Positions 1 to 7,849 of a stretch of DNA of 64,000 nt are shown here, piece by piece. Positions within the stretch are counted from its first letter, which is position 1, and every line of letters begins with the position of its first letter. The notes under the pieces are model-generated. The model had not been told where the DNA came from. It was given only the letters and a program-made list of their open reading frames with translations, and ran no database searches. This DNA is from Immundisolibacter sp049322795 (GTDB lineage Bacteria > Pseudomonadota > Gammaproteobacteria > Immundisolibacterales > Immundisolibacteraceae), in the NCBI GenBank assembly GCA_049322795.1, contig JBMOQH010000014.1, forward strand, positions 186,001 through 250,000, read 5' to 3'. Position numbers and translations under genes: made by a program.

Positions 1-1
1 C

Positions 2-1063
2 GAGGACTACCAGCTGTCATCGTCCTACCGGGCGCTGATCGAGCAGGAACCGCGGTCCTTCCAGTGGGGGCCGCTGACCTTCGCCCACAACACGCCGTTC
101 GTGTCGGCGTTCTGGATCAGCAAGTGGTGGCGCCTGGAGGAAAGCGCCTTCCTGGGCGAGGGCTGGATTTCGGGCATCGCCAATCACGACACCCGCCGCC
201 GCGGGGCCCAGACCGACCCGCAATCGGTGTCCATCAACCGCCGCCTGGGGCATACGCTGATGGACATCCTGCACAACGCCTACGACCACGTCGGCTTCAA
301 CATGCTGTTCCACGCCTTCCTGCCGGGCGTGCCGCTGGATTTCATCAACACCAACGTGCGCGCGCCGTGGGGCTTCGTGCGCAACACCGACGACCGCTAC
401 GCGGTGAAGGTGATGGAGGAGGAGTGGCGCTCGATGCTGTGGCAGATCGACGAGGAGCGCTACCGTCGGCCGGATTTCTTCATTCGCCTGAAGGAACTCG
501 GTCTCCAGACCTTCGCGGATCTCGAGTACTTCCTGCAGAACCTGGCCCGGTCGATGCTGGCGACCCAGAACGACGTGGCGCGGGTGGCCCAGTTCTTCGA
601 TTCGCTGGTGCCCGCGGTGGCCGGTCCCAGGCCGCTGGACGTGCCGGCGATGAACGCCATCGCCCGCGCCTGGATGGACGACATGCACGCTTATTGCAAC
701 GTCGCCCTGCACCAGGAGCAACTGGACCCGGCGCAGACCGCGGCCATGCTGGCGGTGCGCCGCTTCCGCCAGGAAAACCCCTGGCTGGCCGCGAACCTGG
801 GCGACGAAGACAGCTTTTACTTCCGTCGGCCGGTGGATGGCACGGTGCTGGTAGCCGGCCTGCGCCGGCACCCGGACAACACCCGTCAGGTGCTGCTGCT
901 GCTCAACCTCGAGGGCGAGCCGGCCAAGCTGGACGTCGCCGAGTTGATGCCGCAGGCCGGCAGCGGCTGGCGCCAGGTGCTGCCGCACGAATCGGCGCTG
1001 CCGGCGCAGCTGACGCTGAACAACGGCGAAGGACTGGTGGCGGTGCGCGACGGCCCGGATTGA
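2..1063 (+). CDS. GH13-like glycoside hydrolase, C-terminal part (5' truncated by window edge)
   Basis: The open frame enters from the left edge, so the N-terminal part is missing; about 353 residues remain. Seen: a segment ANHDTRRR that resembles conserved region IV of alpha-amylase-family (GH13) enzymes, followed by LPGVPLDFIN, like the G-x-P strand that closes the barrel. The last 80 or so residues (VLVAGLRRHPDN...VLLLLNLEG) look like the all-beta C-terminal domain of amylases. From the family, it would act on alpha-glucans or a related sugar or trehalose-type substrate; substrate and direction are not readable from this fragment. It converges with the protease gene downstream, with about 80 bases between them and no clear terminator. 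The subfamily is unknown to me. Confidence 0.6.
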   Translation, partial: EDYQLSSSYRALIEQEPRSFQWGPLTFAHNTPFVSAFWISKWWRLEESAFLGEGWISGIANHDTRRRGAQTDPQSVSINRRLGHTLMDILHNAYDHVGFNMLFHAFLPGVPLDFINTNVRAPWGFVRNTDDRYAVKVMEEEWRSMLWQIDEERYRRPDFFIRLKELGLQTFADLEYFLQNLARSMLATQNDVARVAQFFDSLVPAVAGPRPLDVPAMNAIARAWMDDMHAYCNVALHQEQLDPAQTAAMLAVRRFRQENPWLAANLGDEDSFYFRRPVDGTVLVAGLRRHPDNTRQVLLLLNLEGEPAKLDVAELMPQAGSGWRQVLPHESALPAQLTLNNGEGLVAVRDGPD

Positions 1064-1143
1064 CGGCAACCGCGTCACGGGCGACCAAGGCAGCGTCCAA
1101 GGCCCGGCCCCAGGGATCCGAACCGGCCATGGCGCGCACCGCG

Positions 1144-2022
1144 TCAGCGTGACCCGGCGCCGATGGTGTCGGCGATCCAGCCGGCATACGGCGCCACCAG
1201 CATGCCGCCGCCGCCCGAACCGAAACGCGGCGGCGGTGGCCCACCCGCCAGGCCGAAGACGAAGGTGCCGACCCCTGCCAGGCGCCAATCACCGGTGGCG
1301 TCGCGCAGCAGCGCCGGGCTGCCGGAATCGCCGCCGGCCAGCGTGCCTTCGAGGGCATTGCCAAGCGTCGAACCGCCCAGGAAACCATTGCCCATTGGGC
1401 CGTCGAAATCGAACAGATACACCTGCGGCACGCGCATGGGTGGCACGATCTCCAGCACGTCGGCGCTGTTCAGGGCTACCCGACGGACCTGCGCCTGACC
1501 GGGCACCGTCTCGCCGCCGGCACCGCTGCCGCTCGCACCGTAGCCGACCAGCGTCAACACCGTGCCGGCATGCAGCGCCGCCGTGGCCGGCACGTACACC
1601 GGCGCCGTGGCCGGTGCCGGCTCGGCAAGCTCCAGCAGGGCGAGGTCGTCGGCGTAGCGCTGACCGGGCAGCGCGCGGAAATTGGGATGCCGCACCACCT
1701 GCCGCACCGCCAACACGTGAGAGAGGTCGCCGGTCAGGTTGAGGTTGAAGCGAAGGCGGGCGGCCGGCAGGCCGGACACCACGTGCCCGGCCGTCAGCAC
1801 CCAGCGCCGGGCGACGAGGCAGCCGCTGTAGATGCCGGCTGTCCCCTGCCCGTCGGCGGCCAGCACGCGGATGCTGCCCACGCCGGCAAAGGGCGACTCC
1901 GCCCGGTTGGCGTCCACCCGTGCCGCCGGGCTGTCCGGTGGCGCCCCGGCCACGATGGCGCCCGCCGGCGCCGCCGCCAGCAGCAGCGGCAACGCGGCGC
2001 AGCGCCACACGCGATCAGGCAC
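1144..2022 (-). CDS. Secreted trypsin-like serine protease (S1 family)
   Basis: A 292-residue chymotrypsin-fold protease. Seen: an N-terminal hydrophobic signal (CAALPLLLAAAPAGA), the catalytic His in LTAGHVV (about H80), Asp in DDLALLE (about D125) and the nucleophile in GGDSGSP (about S232). The C-terminal region is rich in Gly and Pro (GGPPPPRFGSGGGG). I prefer the GTG start at 2022, which begins just before the signal peptide and overlaps the end of cysNC by 8 bases. An ATG at 2061 would add 13 residues, including three Cys, ahead of the signal and deepen the overlap. It lies directly behind cysNC and may be co-transcribed by accident of position. Substrate unknown; export to the periplasm or outside is inferred. 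Confidence 0.8.
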   Translation of the reverse strand: MPDRVWRCAALPLLLAAAPAGAIVAGAPPDSPAARVDANRAESPFAGVGSIRVLAADGQGTAGIYSGCLVARRWVLTAGHVVSGLPAARLRFNLNLTGDLSHVLAVRQVVRHPNFRALPGQRYADDLALLELAEPAPATAPVYVPATAALHAGTVLTLVGYGASGSGAGGETVPGQAQVRRVALNSADVLEIVPPMRVPQVYLFDFDGPMGNGFLGGSTLGNALEGTLAGGDSGSPALLRDATGDWRLAGVGTFVFGLAGGPPPPRFGSGGGGMLVAPYAGWIADTIGAGSR

Positions 2023-3922
2023 CGATAAGACCGCGCTCGCGCAGCAGCGCCAGCACCGCATCGGCGGCCTCGTCAGCCGACAGGGTGCCGGTGTCGAGGC
2101 GCAGCTCCGGCGTGAGCGGCGCCTCGTAGGGCGAATCGATGCCGGTGAAATTCTTCAGCTCGCCGCGGCGGGCCTTCTTGTACAGGCCCTTCACGTCGCG
2201 CGACTCGGCCACGTCGAGCGGCGTGTCGACGTGGATCTCGATGAACTCGCCCTCCTCCAGCAGGCCGCGCGCCAGCGCCCGCTCGGCACGGAACGGCGAG
2301 ATGAAGGCGGTCAGCACGATCAGGCCGGCGTCGACCATGAGCCGCGCCACCTCGGCCACGCGGCGGATGTTCTCCACCCGGTCGGCGTCGGTGAAGCCGA
2401 GGTCCTTGTTCAGACCGTGGCGCACGTTGTCGCCGTCGAGCAAATAGCTGTGACAGCCGGCGGCGTGCAGCTTTTTCTCGACCAGGTTCGCGATGGTCGA
2501 CTTGCCGGCCCCGGAGAGACCCGTGAACCACAGCACCGCCGGCCGGTGGCCCATCAGACCGGCACGGGCGCCCTTGTCGATGTCCACGGCCTGCAGGTGG
2601 ATGTTGTGCGCCCGGCGCAGCGCGAAGTGCAGCATGCCGGCGCCGACCGTGGCGTTGCTGAGGCGGTCGATGAGGATGAAGCCGCCGGTGTCGCGATTGA
2701 CGACGTACGGATCGAACGGCAGCGCGCGGTCGAGCGCGATGTTGCACACGCCGATCTCGTTCAGCGCGAGCTGCTTGGCGGCGAGGTGCTCGAGCGTGTT
2801 GACGTTGACCTTGTACTTCGGCTCGGTGACGGTGGCGCTGACCGTGCGCGCGCCGAGCTTGAGCAGGTACGGGCGGCCGGGCAGCATGGGCTCGTCGGCC
2901 ATCCACACCAGCGTGCACTCGAACTGGTCCGCCACCTCGGCCGGCGCGTCGGCGGCGCAGATGACGTCGCCGCGCGAGATGTCGATTTCGTCCGCCAGCG
3001 TCAACGTGACCGACTGGCCGGCCACCGCCTGCGGCCAGTCGCCGCCGTAGGCGACGATGCGCGCCACGCGGCTCTCGCGCCCCGACGGCAGCACCCGCAC
3101 GCGCTCGCCGGGCCGCACGCTGCCGCCGGCGACGAGGCCGCAGAAACCGCGAAAGTCGAGGTTCGGGCGGTTCACCCACTGCACCGGCAGGCGCAGCGGG
3201 CCGGCCTGCAGGCGCGTGTCGTCCACCTCGCAGGTTTCCAGGAAGGCCATCAGCGTCGGGCCGTGGTACCAGGGCGTGCGCCCGCTCGGCTCGACGATGT
3301 TGTCGCCCTTGAGGCCGGACAGCGGAATGGAGGTGATGTCGGCAAGACCGATCTGCGCCGCGAATGCCCGGTAGTCGTCCTCGATGCGGCGGAACACCGC
3401 CTCGTCGTAGTCGACCAGGTCCATCTTGTTGATGGCCAGCACCACGTGACGGATGCCGATCAGCGACACCAGATAGCTGTGGCGGCGGGTCTGCGTGAGC
3501 ACGCCCTTGCGCGCGTCGATGAGGATGACCGCGAGATCCGCCGTGGACGCGCCGGTGACCATGTTGCGCGTGTACTGCTCGTGGCCGGGCGTGTCGGCGA
3601 CGATGAACTTGCGCCGGTCGGTGCTGAAGAAGCGATAGGCGACGTCGATGGTGATGCCCTGCTCGCGCTCAGCGGCGAGCCCGTCCACCAGCAGCGCGAA
3701 GTCGATGTCGCCGCCCTGCGTGCCCCAGCGCTTGCTGTCCGCCTCGATGGCGGCGAGCTGGTCGTCGAACAGCATCTTCGACTCGTACAGCAGACGGCCG
3801 ATCAGCGTGCTCTTGCCGTCGTCGACGCTGCCGCAGGTGATGAAGCGCAGCAGGCTCTTTTGCTCGTGCTGGACGAGGTAGGCCTCGATGTCGCTGGCGA
3901 TCAGGTCCGATACGTGAGCCAT
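2015..3922 (-). CDS. cysNC: Bifunctional sulfate adenylyltransferase large subunit / APS kinase (CysN-CysC fusion)
   Basis: A 635-residue fusion. The N-terminal part is the CysN GTPase of ATP sulfurylase: G1 motif GSVDDGKST (31-39), DTPGH (110-114), NKMD (165-168). The C-terminal 168 residues are an APS kinase with P-loop GLSGAGKST (about 468-476) and DGDNVRHGLN. With CysD it makes APS from sulfate and ATP, and the kinase domain turns APS into PAPS. The start is the ATG at 3920-3922, which shares one base with the cysD stop (TGATG), a translationally coupled arrangement. The same open frame continues upstream through cysD, but the MAHVSD start matches the family. The fusion resembles NodQ/CysNC proteins. 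It is probably regulated with cysD as a sulfur-assimilation operon. Confidence 0.96.
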   Translation of the reverse strand: MAHVSDLIASDIEAYLVQHEQKSLLRFITCGSVDDGKSTLIGRLLYESKMLFDDQLAAIEADSKRWGTQGGDIDFALLVDGLAAEREQGITIDVAYRFFSTDRRKFIVADTPGHEQYTRNMVTGASTADLAVILIDARKGVLTQTRRHSYLVSLIGIRHVVLAINKMDLVDYDEAVFRRIEDDYRAFAAQIGLADITSIPLSGLKGDNIVEPSGRTPWYHGPTLMAFLETCEVDDTRLQAGPLRLPVQWVNRPNLDFRGFCGLVAGGSVRPGERVRVLPSGRESRVARIVAYGGDWPQAVAGQSVTLTLADEIDISRGDVICAADAPAEVADQFECTLVWMADEPMLPGRPYLLKLGARTVSATVTEPKYKVNVNTLEHLAAKQLALNEIGVCNIALDRALPFDPYVVNRDTGGFILIDRLSNATVGAGMLHFALRRAHNIHLQAVDIDKGARAGLMGHRPAVLWFTGLSGAGKSTIANLVEKKLHAAGCHSYLLDGDNVRHGLNKDLGFTDADRVENIRRVAEVARLMVDAGLIVLTAFISPFRAERALARGLLEEGEFIEIHVDTPLDVAESRDVKGLYKKARRGELKNFTGIDSPYEAPLTPELRLDTGTLSADEAADAVLALLRERGLIGA

Positions 3923-4821
3923 CAGAAGTAGCCCTCCTGCTTTTTCTTTTCCATGGAGGCCGCCTGGTCGTGGTCGATCATGCGGCCCTGGCGCTCGGAG
4001 GTCCGCGTCAGCAGCATCTCCTGGATGATCGCCGTCAGCGTGTCGGCCTCGGACTCGATGGCGCCCGACAGCGGATAGCAGCCCAGCGTGCGAAAGCGCA
4101 CCTTCTTCATCATCGGCTCCTCGCCGGGCGCCAGGCGCATGCGCTCGTCGTCGACCATGATCAGCGTGCCGTCGCGCTCCACCACCGGCCGTTCGGCGGC
4201 GAAGTACAGCGGCACGATCGGGATGTTCTCGAGGTGGATGTACTGCCACACGTCGAGCTCGGTCCAGTTGCTGATCGGGAACACGCGGATCGACTCGCCC
4301 TTGTGCTTGCGGCCGTTGTACAGGCGCCACAGCTCCGGGCGCTGGTTCTTCGGATCCCACTGATGCTGGGCGGTGCGGAACGAGAAGATGCGCTCCTTGG
4401 CGCGGGACTTCTCCTCGTCGCGGCGGGCGCCGCCGAAGGCCGCATCGAAGCCGTGCAGGTCGAGCGCCTGTTTCAGGCCCTGCGTCTTCCACAGGTCCGT
4501 GTGAACCTGCGAGCCGTGATCGAACGGATTGATGCCGAGCGCCTTGGCCTCCGGGTTCTGGTAGACCAGCAGTTCCATGCCGAGCTCGGCCGCCATGCGC
4601 TCACGCATGGCGTACATGTCGCGGAACTTCCAGGTGGTGTCGACGTGCAGCAGCGGAAACGGCGGCGGCGCTGGGTAGAAGGCCTTGCGCGCCAGGTGCA
4701 GCATCACGGCGCTGTCCTTGCCGATGGAATACAGCATTACCGGCCGGTCGGCCTCGGCCACCACCTCGCGCAGGATGTGGATGCTTTCAGCTTCGAGGCG
4801 TTGCAGGTGGGTGAGCGTCAT
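3922..4821 (-). CDS. cysD: Sulfate adenylyltransferase subunit 2
   Basis: A 299-residue small subunit of ATP sulfurylase, of PP-loop ATP pyrophosphatase type. Seen: LYSIGKDSAVMLHLARKAF, the SxGKDS-type PP-loop, plus the family-typical stretches HVDTTWKFRDMY and FGGARRDEEKSRAKER. I start it at the ATG giving MTLTHLQRLEAESIHI, because the extra 13 residues of the longer frame (from 4860) do not look like the family. It is first gene of the cysD-cysNC operon, overlapping cysNC by one base. Together they form APS in the cytoplasm for cysteine synthesis or for sulfated products. The 319-base upstream region contains a candidate promoter. Confidence 0.96.
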   Translation of the reverse strand: MTLTHLQRLEAESIHILREVVAEADRPVMLYSIGKDSAVMLHLARKAFYPAPPPFPLLHVDTTWKFRDMYAMRERMAAELGMELLVYQNPEAKALGINPFDHGSQVHTDLWKTQGLKQALDLHGFDAAFGGARRDEEKSRAKERIFSFRTAQHQWDPKNQRPELWRLYNGRKHKGESIRVFPISNWTELDVWQYIHLENIPIVPLYFAAERPVVERDGTLIMVDDERMRLAPGEEPMMKKVRFRTLGCYPLSGAIESEADTLTAIIQEMLLTRTSERQGRMIDHDQAASMEKKKQEGYF

Positions 4822-5011
4822 GTCGGATCCACTACGTGGCAGGTATGGGGGTGCCGGCAAAGGCCCCGCTTAGCCTAGTTTCCGGGACGAAGCAAGCCCC
4901 GGAGACGAGATTTCCCCACAGCGGCGAAAAAGTCCTTGCTGGGGGCGGGGCAATGGGCAATCGGCTCCAAAACTGGCTGCGAAATGTATTGCAATTGTTT
5001 GTTTTGTAACC

Positions 5012-5041
5012 ATTATGAATAAATGATTAAATGCTGGGCAA
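5012..5041 (-). promoter_or_regulatory. Candidate sigma-70 promoter for cysD-cysNC
   Basis: On the minus strand, TTGCCC (5041-5036) and CATAAT (5017-5012) are separated by 18 bases inside the AT-rich core. That matches four of six and five of six positions of the -35 and -10 consensus. It would leave a leader of about 180 bases before the cysD ATG. It is the best-looking promoter in this gap, but unproven. Confidence 0.4.
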
Positions 5042-5103
5042 TCTGTATTCGCGCGTGCATCCATGCGCACTCGCGGGGCTTGTTCCGGCAGTAGTCCACA
5101 AAG

Positions 5104-5126
5104 TTATCCACAGCTGCTGGGGATAA
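5104..5126. promoter_or_regulatory. Pair of DnaA-box-like 9-mers in opposite orientation
   Basis: TTATCCACA (5104-5112) is a perfect consensus DnaA box on the plus strand. Six bases later TGGGGATAA (5118-5126) reads TTATCCCCA on the minus strand, a near match. They flank the AT-rich region upstream of cysD. Two boxes are far too few for a replication origin, so a regulatory or DnaA-titration site, or chance, is more likely. Confidence 0.35.
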
Positions 5127-5140
5127 GCATCGCGCCCCGG

Positions 5141-6475
5141 TCAGGCGCGAAAAAACTCCCCCAGCGCCCGGCACATCGCGTCATGATCCGCGGCGCCGGC
5201 GCTCTCGCGCGCGCTGTGCATGGCCCACATCGGATTGCCGACATCCACGCTGCGCAACCCCAGCCGCGCGGCCGCCAGCGGCCCGATGGTGCTGCCGCAG
5301 GCCAGATCGCTACGCTGCACGTAACTTTGCCAGGGAATCCCGGCCCGCTCGCAGGCCAGCTGGAACACGCCCGCCGACATGCCATCGGTGGTGTAGCGCT
5401 GGCTGGCGTTGGTCTTGATGACCGGGCCCGCGTTCACGTGCACGCGGTGCTGGTCGTCATAGGCGCCGGCGTGGCCCGGATGAAACGCGTGCGCCATATC
5501 GGCGCTGACCAGCATGCTGCGCGCCAGCATACGCCGGTAGTCGGCGCGATCGAGGCCGCTGCCGAGGGCAATGCGCTCGAGCACGTCGTCCATGAAACTG
5601 CCGTCGGCGCCCTTGGCGCTGGTCGAGCCGACTTCCTCGTGATCGAACAACAGGCACAGGGCGGTCGCGGCCGGCGGCCGGGCATCGGTGTCGAGCAGGG
5701 CCGCCAGCGCGGCGTGGCTGGAACCCAGGTTGTCGAGCTGCGAGTCGGCGATGAACTCCTGCTGCGGCCCAAAGAAGGCGCCGGGCTGCGTGTCGTACAC
5801 GTTCAGCTCGAAACCGAGGATATCGGCCGGGTCCACCGCCAGTGCCTCGGACAGCAGGCGCGTCAGATGGTCGGCCGGCGGCAGACCGTCCTGCACCGCC
5901 CCCAGAATCGGCGGCAGCGCCGCCTGGCGGTCGAGCTTGAGCCCATCCTCGTTGACCTTGCGGTTCAGGTGAATGGCGAGATTCGGAATGCGCAGCAGAG
6001 GCTTGCCGAAGCGCACCAGGCGGCTGTCGACCCCCAGCGGCGCCCGTGGCGCGCGCAGCGCCACCCGCCCGGCAAGGCTGAGATCGCGATCCGCGAAGGT
6101 GGCCAGGATCGGCCCGCCGTACACCTCCACCCCCAGGCGCAGCCAGTCGCCCTTGGCCTCGCCGGCGCGCGGCTTGACGCGCAGGCCCGGCGAGTCGGTG
6201 TGGGCGCCGATCAGTCGCAGGCCCGTTTCGGCCAGCGGGGCGGTGCCGATGCGGAAAGCCGCCAACGTGGAGCCGTCGCGCACCACGTAACAGCGGTCGC
6301 CGGGCGCAAGCTGCCAGGGGTCGGCCTCGTCGAGCCGCCGATAACCGCCTGCCTCCAGCAAGGCCGCGGCAGCCTCCGCCACGTGCCATGGGCTGGGGCT
6401 CAGGTCGATGAAATCGAGCAGCGCCCGGGCACGCGCACGGGCAGCGGGGGACACGGGCAGCAACGGGCTTGGCAT
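5141..6475 (-). CDS. apeB: M18-family aspartyl aminopeptidase
   Basis: A 444-residue cytoplasmic metallo-aminopeptidase of the M18 family, which removes acidic or other N-terminal residues from peptides using two metal ions. Seen: GAHTDSPGLRVKP (metal-binding His and the DSP triplet), CLLFDHEEVGSTSAKGADG (the HEE catalytic/metal segment), and SADMAHAFHP near the C-terminus. Length fits the family (about 430-480). It begins with MPSPLLPVSPAARARARALLDFI. It is transcribed away from the MFS genes on the plus strand, so its promoter must lie in the roughly 165 bases it shares with them. Confidence 0.92.
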   Translation of the reverse strand: MPSPLLPVSPAARARARALLDFIDLSPSPWHVAEAAAALLEAGGYRRLDEADPWQLAPGDRCYVVRDGSTLAAFRIGTAPLAETGLRLIGAHTDSPGLRVKPRAGEAKGDWLRLGVEVYGGPILATFADRDLSLAGRVALRAPRAPLGVDSRLVRFGKPLLRIPNLAIHLNRKVNEDGLKLDRQAALPPILGAVQDGLPPADHLTRLLSEALAVDPADILGFELNVYDTQPGAFFGPQQEFIADSQLDNLGSSHAALAALLDTDARPPAATALCLLFDHEEVGSTSAKGADGSFMDDVLERIALGSGLDRADYRRMLARSMLVSADMAHAFHPGHAGAYDDQHRVHVNAGPVIKTNASQRYTTDGMSAGVFQLACERAGIPWQSYVQRSDLACGSTIGPLAAARLGLRSVDVGNPMWAMHSARESAGAADHDAMCRALGEFFRA

Positions 6476-6640
6476 GGCATCGAACGCTGGCAGGCAATGC
6501 CTGCATTGTAAGCAGCCCGACGCGCACGAGCCGGGTTATCGTTGCAGTCCCGGCCCGGAGCGGCCGTGCCGACGACAACAAGGTGCCCCGCCAGGCGGCA
6601 GGGGCGCCGACAGAGCCGGGTTACAGACCCAGGGGGAGCA

Positions 6641-7849
6641 ATGGTCGCGACGGTCGAGGCGGCGCGCCGCGGGCATGGCACCGCGCGCGTGGTGGCGCTG
6701 TGCCTGCTGGTCATCGTGCTGGACGGCTTCGACATGCTGGTGATCGCGCTCACCGCGCCGGCCATCGCCGCCGACTGGGCACTGCCGGCGCAGCGCCTGG
6801 GGCCGGTGTTCGCGGTCGGCATCCTCGGCATGATCGGCGGCTCGGTACTGATCGCGCCGCTGGGCGATCGGCTCGGCCGGGGGCGCGTGCTGATGCTGTG
6901 CTGCGGGCTGTTCGGCGTGTTCGCCGGCCTGACGGCGCTGGCGACCGGCTACCCGGCGCTGCTGGCGCTGCGCTTTCTGACCGGACTTGGCCTCGGCGGC
7001 GCCGTGCCGAACGCCACGGCGCTGATCTCGGACCACGCCTCGGCGCGCCAGCGGCCACTGCTGGTCAGCATCGGGCTGGTCGGCTTCGCGCTTGGGGGCA
7101 TGCTGTGCGCGGCGCTCGCGGTGCCGCTGGTCCCGCACTTCGGTTGGCGCTCGATGTACGTGGTGGGCGGCGTGTTGCCGCTGCTGCTGATCCCGCTGCT
7201 GCACCGCTACCTGCCCGACACACCAGCCACCCACCGCACCGCCGCCGCGCAGCACGGCGGCGTGCGGCGCCTGTTCGCGGCCCCGTTCGGCGCCGACACG
7301 CGGCGCCTCTGGGTCGCGCTTTTCATCAACATGATGGTGATGTTCTTTCTGGCCAACTGGGTGCCGTACCTGGCTGGCAAGGCCGGCTTCTCGGCGCATC
7401 AGGGCTCGCTCGCGGCGCTGGCGCTCAACCTCGGCGGTGTGGTCGGACCCCTGCTGCTGGCGCTGCTGTGCCGCACGGTCGACGCGCGGCGGGTGATCGG
7501 CAGCGCCTTTGTGCTCGCCAGCCTGAGTCTGACCGCGGTCGGTTACGCCACCGGCAGCTTTGCGGCATATCTGACGGCCGCGGCACTGGCCGGCTTTTTC
7601 GTGTTCGGGGCGCAGATCACCCTGCACGCGCTCGCTGCGGCCGCCTACCCGACCGCGCTGCGCGCCACCGGCATCGGCTGGGCGCTTGGCTGTGGGCGCG
7701 TCGGCTCGGTGCTGGGGCCGCTCATCGGTGGCCAGCTGCTGCACTCGGCGGTGCCGCTGCAACACTACTTCGCCGGCTTCGGTGCGGTGGTCCTGCTGGC
7801 AGCAGCGGCCACCTTCACGCTGAGCACGCGCGTCATCAATGCCGAATGA
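6641..7849 (+). CDS. MFS transporter, aromatic acid:H+ symporter (AAHS)-like
   Basis: A 402-residue inner-membrane transporter with about 12 hydrophobic helices. Seen: DGFDMLVIALTAPAIA in the first helix, the D-G-x-D signature typical of the AAHS group (PcaK/BenK-like), and the loop 2-3 motif GDRLGRGRVLM of the major facilitator superfamily. A longer open frame starts at 6542, but the ATG at 6641 is preceded by AGGGGGAG and places TM1 correctly. It overlaps the next transporter gene by 11 bases. Import of an aromatic carboxylate driven by protons is inferred from the family; the actual substrate is not known. Confidence 0.85.
   Translation: MVATVEAARRGHGTARVVALCLLVIVLDGFDMLVIALTAPAIAADWALPAQRLGPVFAVGILGMIGGSVLIAPLGDRLGRGRVLMLCCGLFGVFAGLTALATGYPALLALRFLTGLGLGGAVPNATALISDHASARQRPLLVSIGLVGFALGGMLCAALAVPLVPHFGWRSMYVVGGVLPLLLIPLLHRYLPDTPATHRTAAAQHGGVRRLFAAPFGADTRRLWVALFINMMVMFFLANWVPYLAGKAGFSAHQGSLAALALNLGGVVGPLLLALLCRTVDARRVIGSAFVLASLSLTAVGYATGSFAAYLTAAALAGFFVFGAQITLHALAAAAYPTALRATGIGWALGCGRVGSVLGPLIGGQLLHSAVPLQHYFAGFGAVVLLAAAATFTLSTRVINAE

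Larger units (their letters stand above)
4822..5140. other. Intergenic region between cysD and apeB, with an AT-rich core
   Basis: No coding frame is convincing here. The stretch 4975-5050 is markedly AT-rich against a GC-rich background and holds a promoter-like sequence reading toward cysD. At the apeB-proximal end lie two converging sequences resembling DnaA boxes (separate entries). Nothing else is recognised; CysB-type sites cannot be assigned by eye. Confidence 0.6.

Noticed and set aside
2023..2061. Longer start of the trypsin-like protease at 2061
   Set aside because: It adds a Cys-rich stretch ahead of the signal peptide and overlaps cysNC by 47 bases; the GTG at 2022 gives a normal signal peptide.
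1832..3931. Long plus-strand open frame opposite cysNC
   Set aside because: Shadow of cysNC; the product shows only Ala/Arg/Val-rich low-complexity sequence.
5104..5126. Replication origin at the DnaA-box pair
   Set aside because: Only two boxes and no dnaA, dnaN, gidA or rpmH nearby; an origin would need many more sites.
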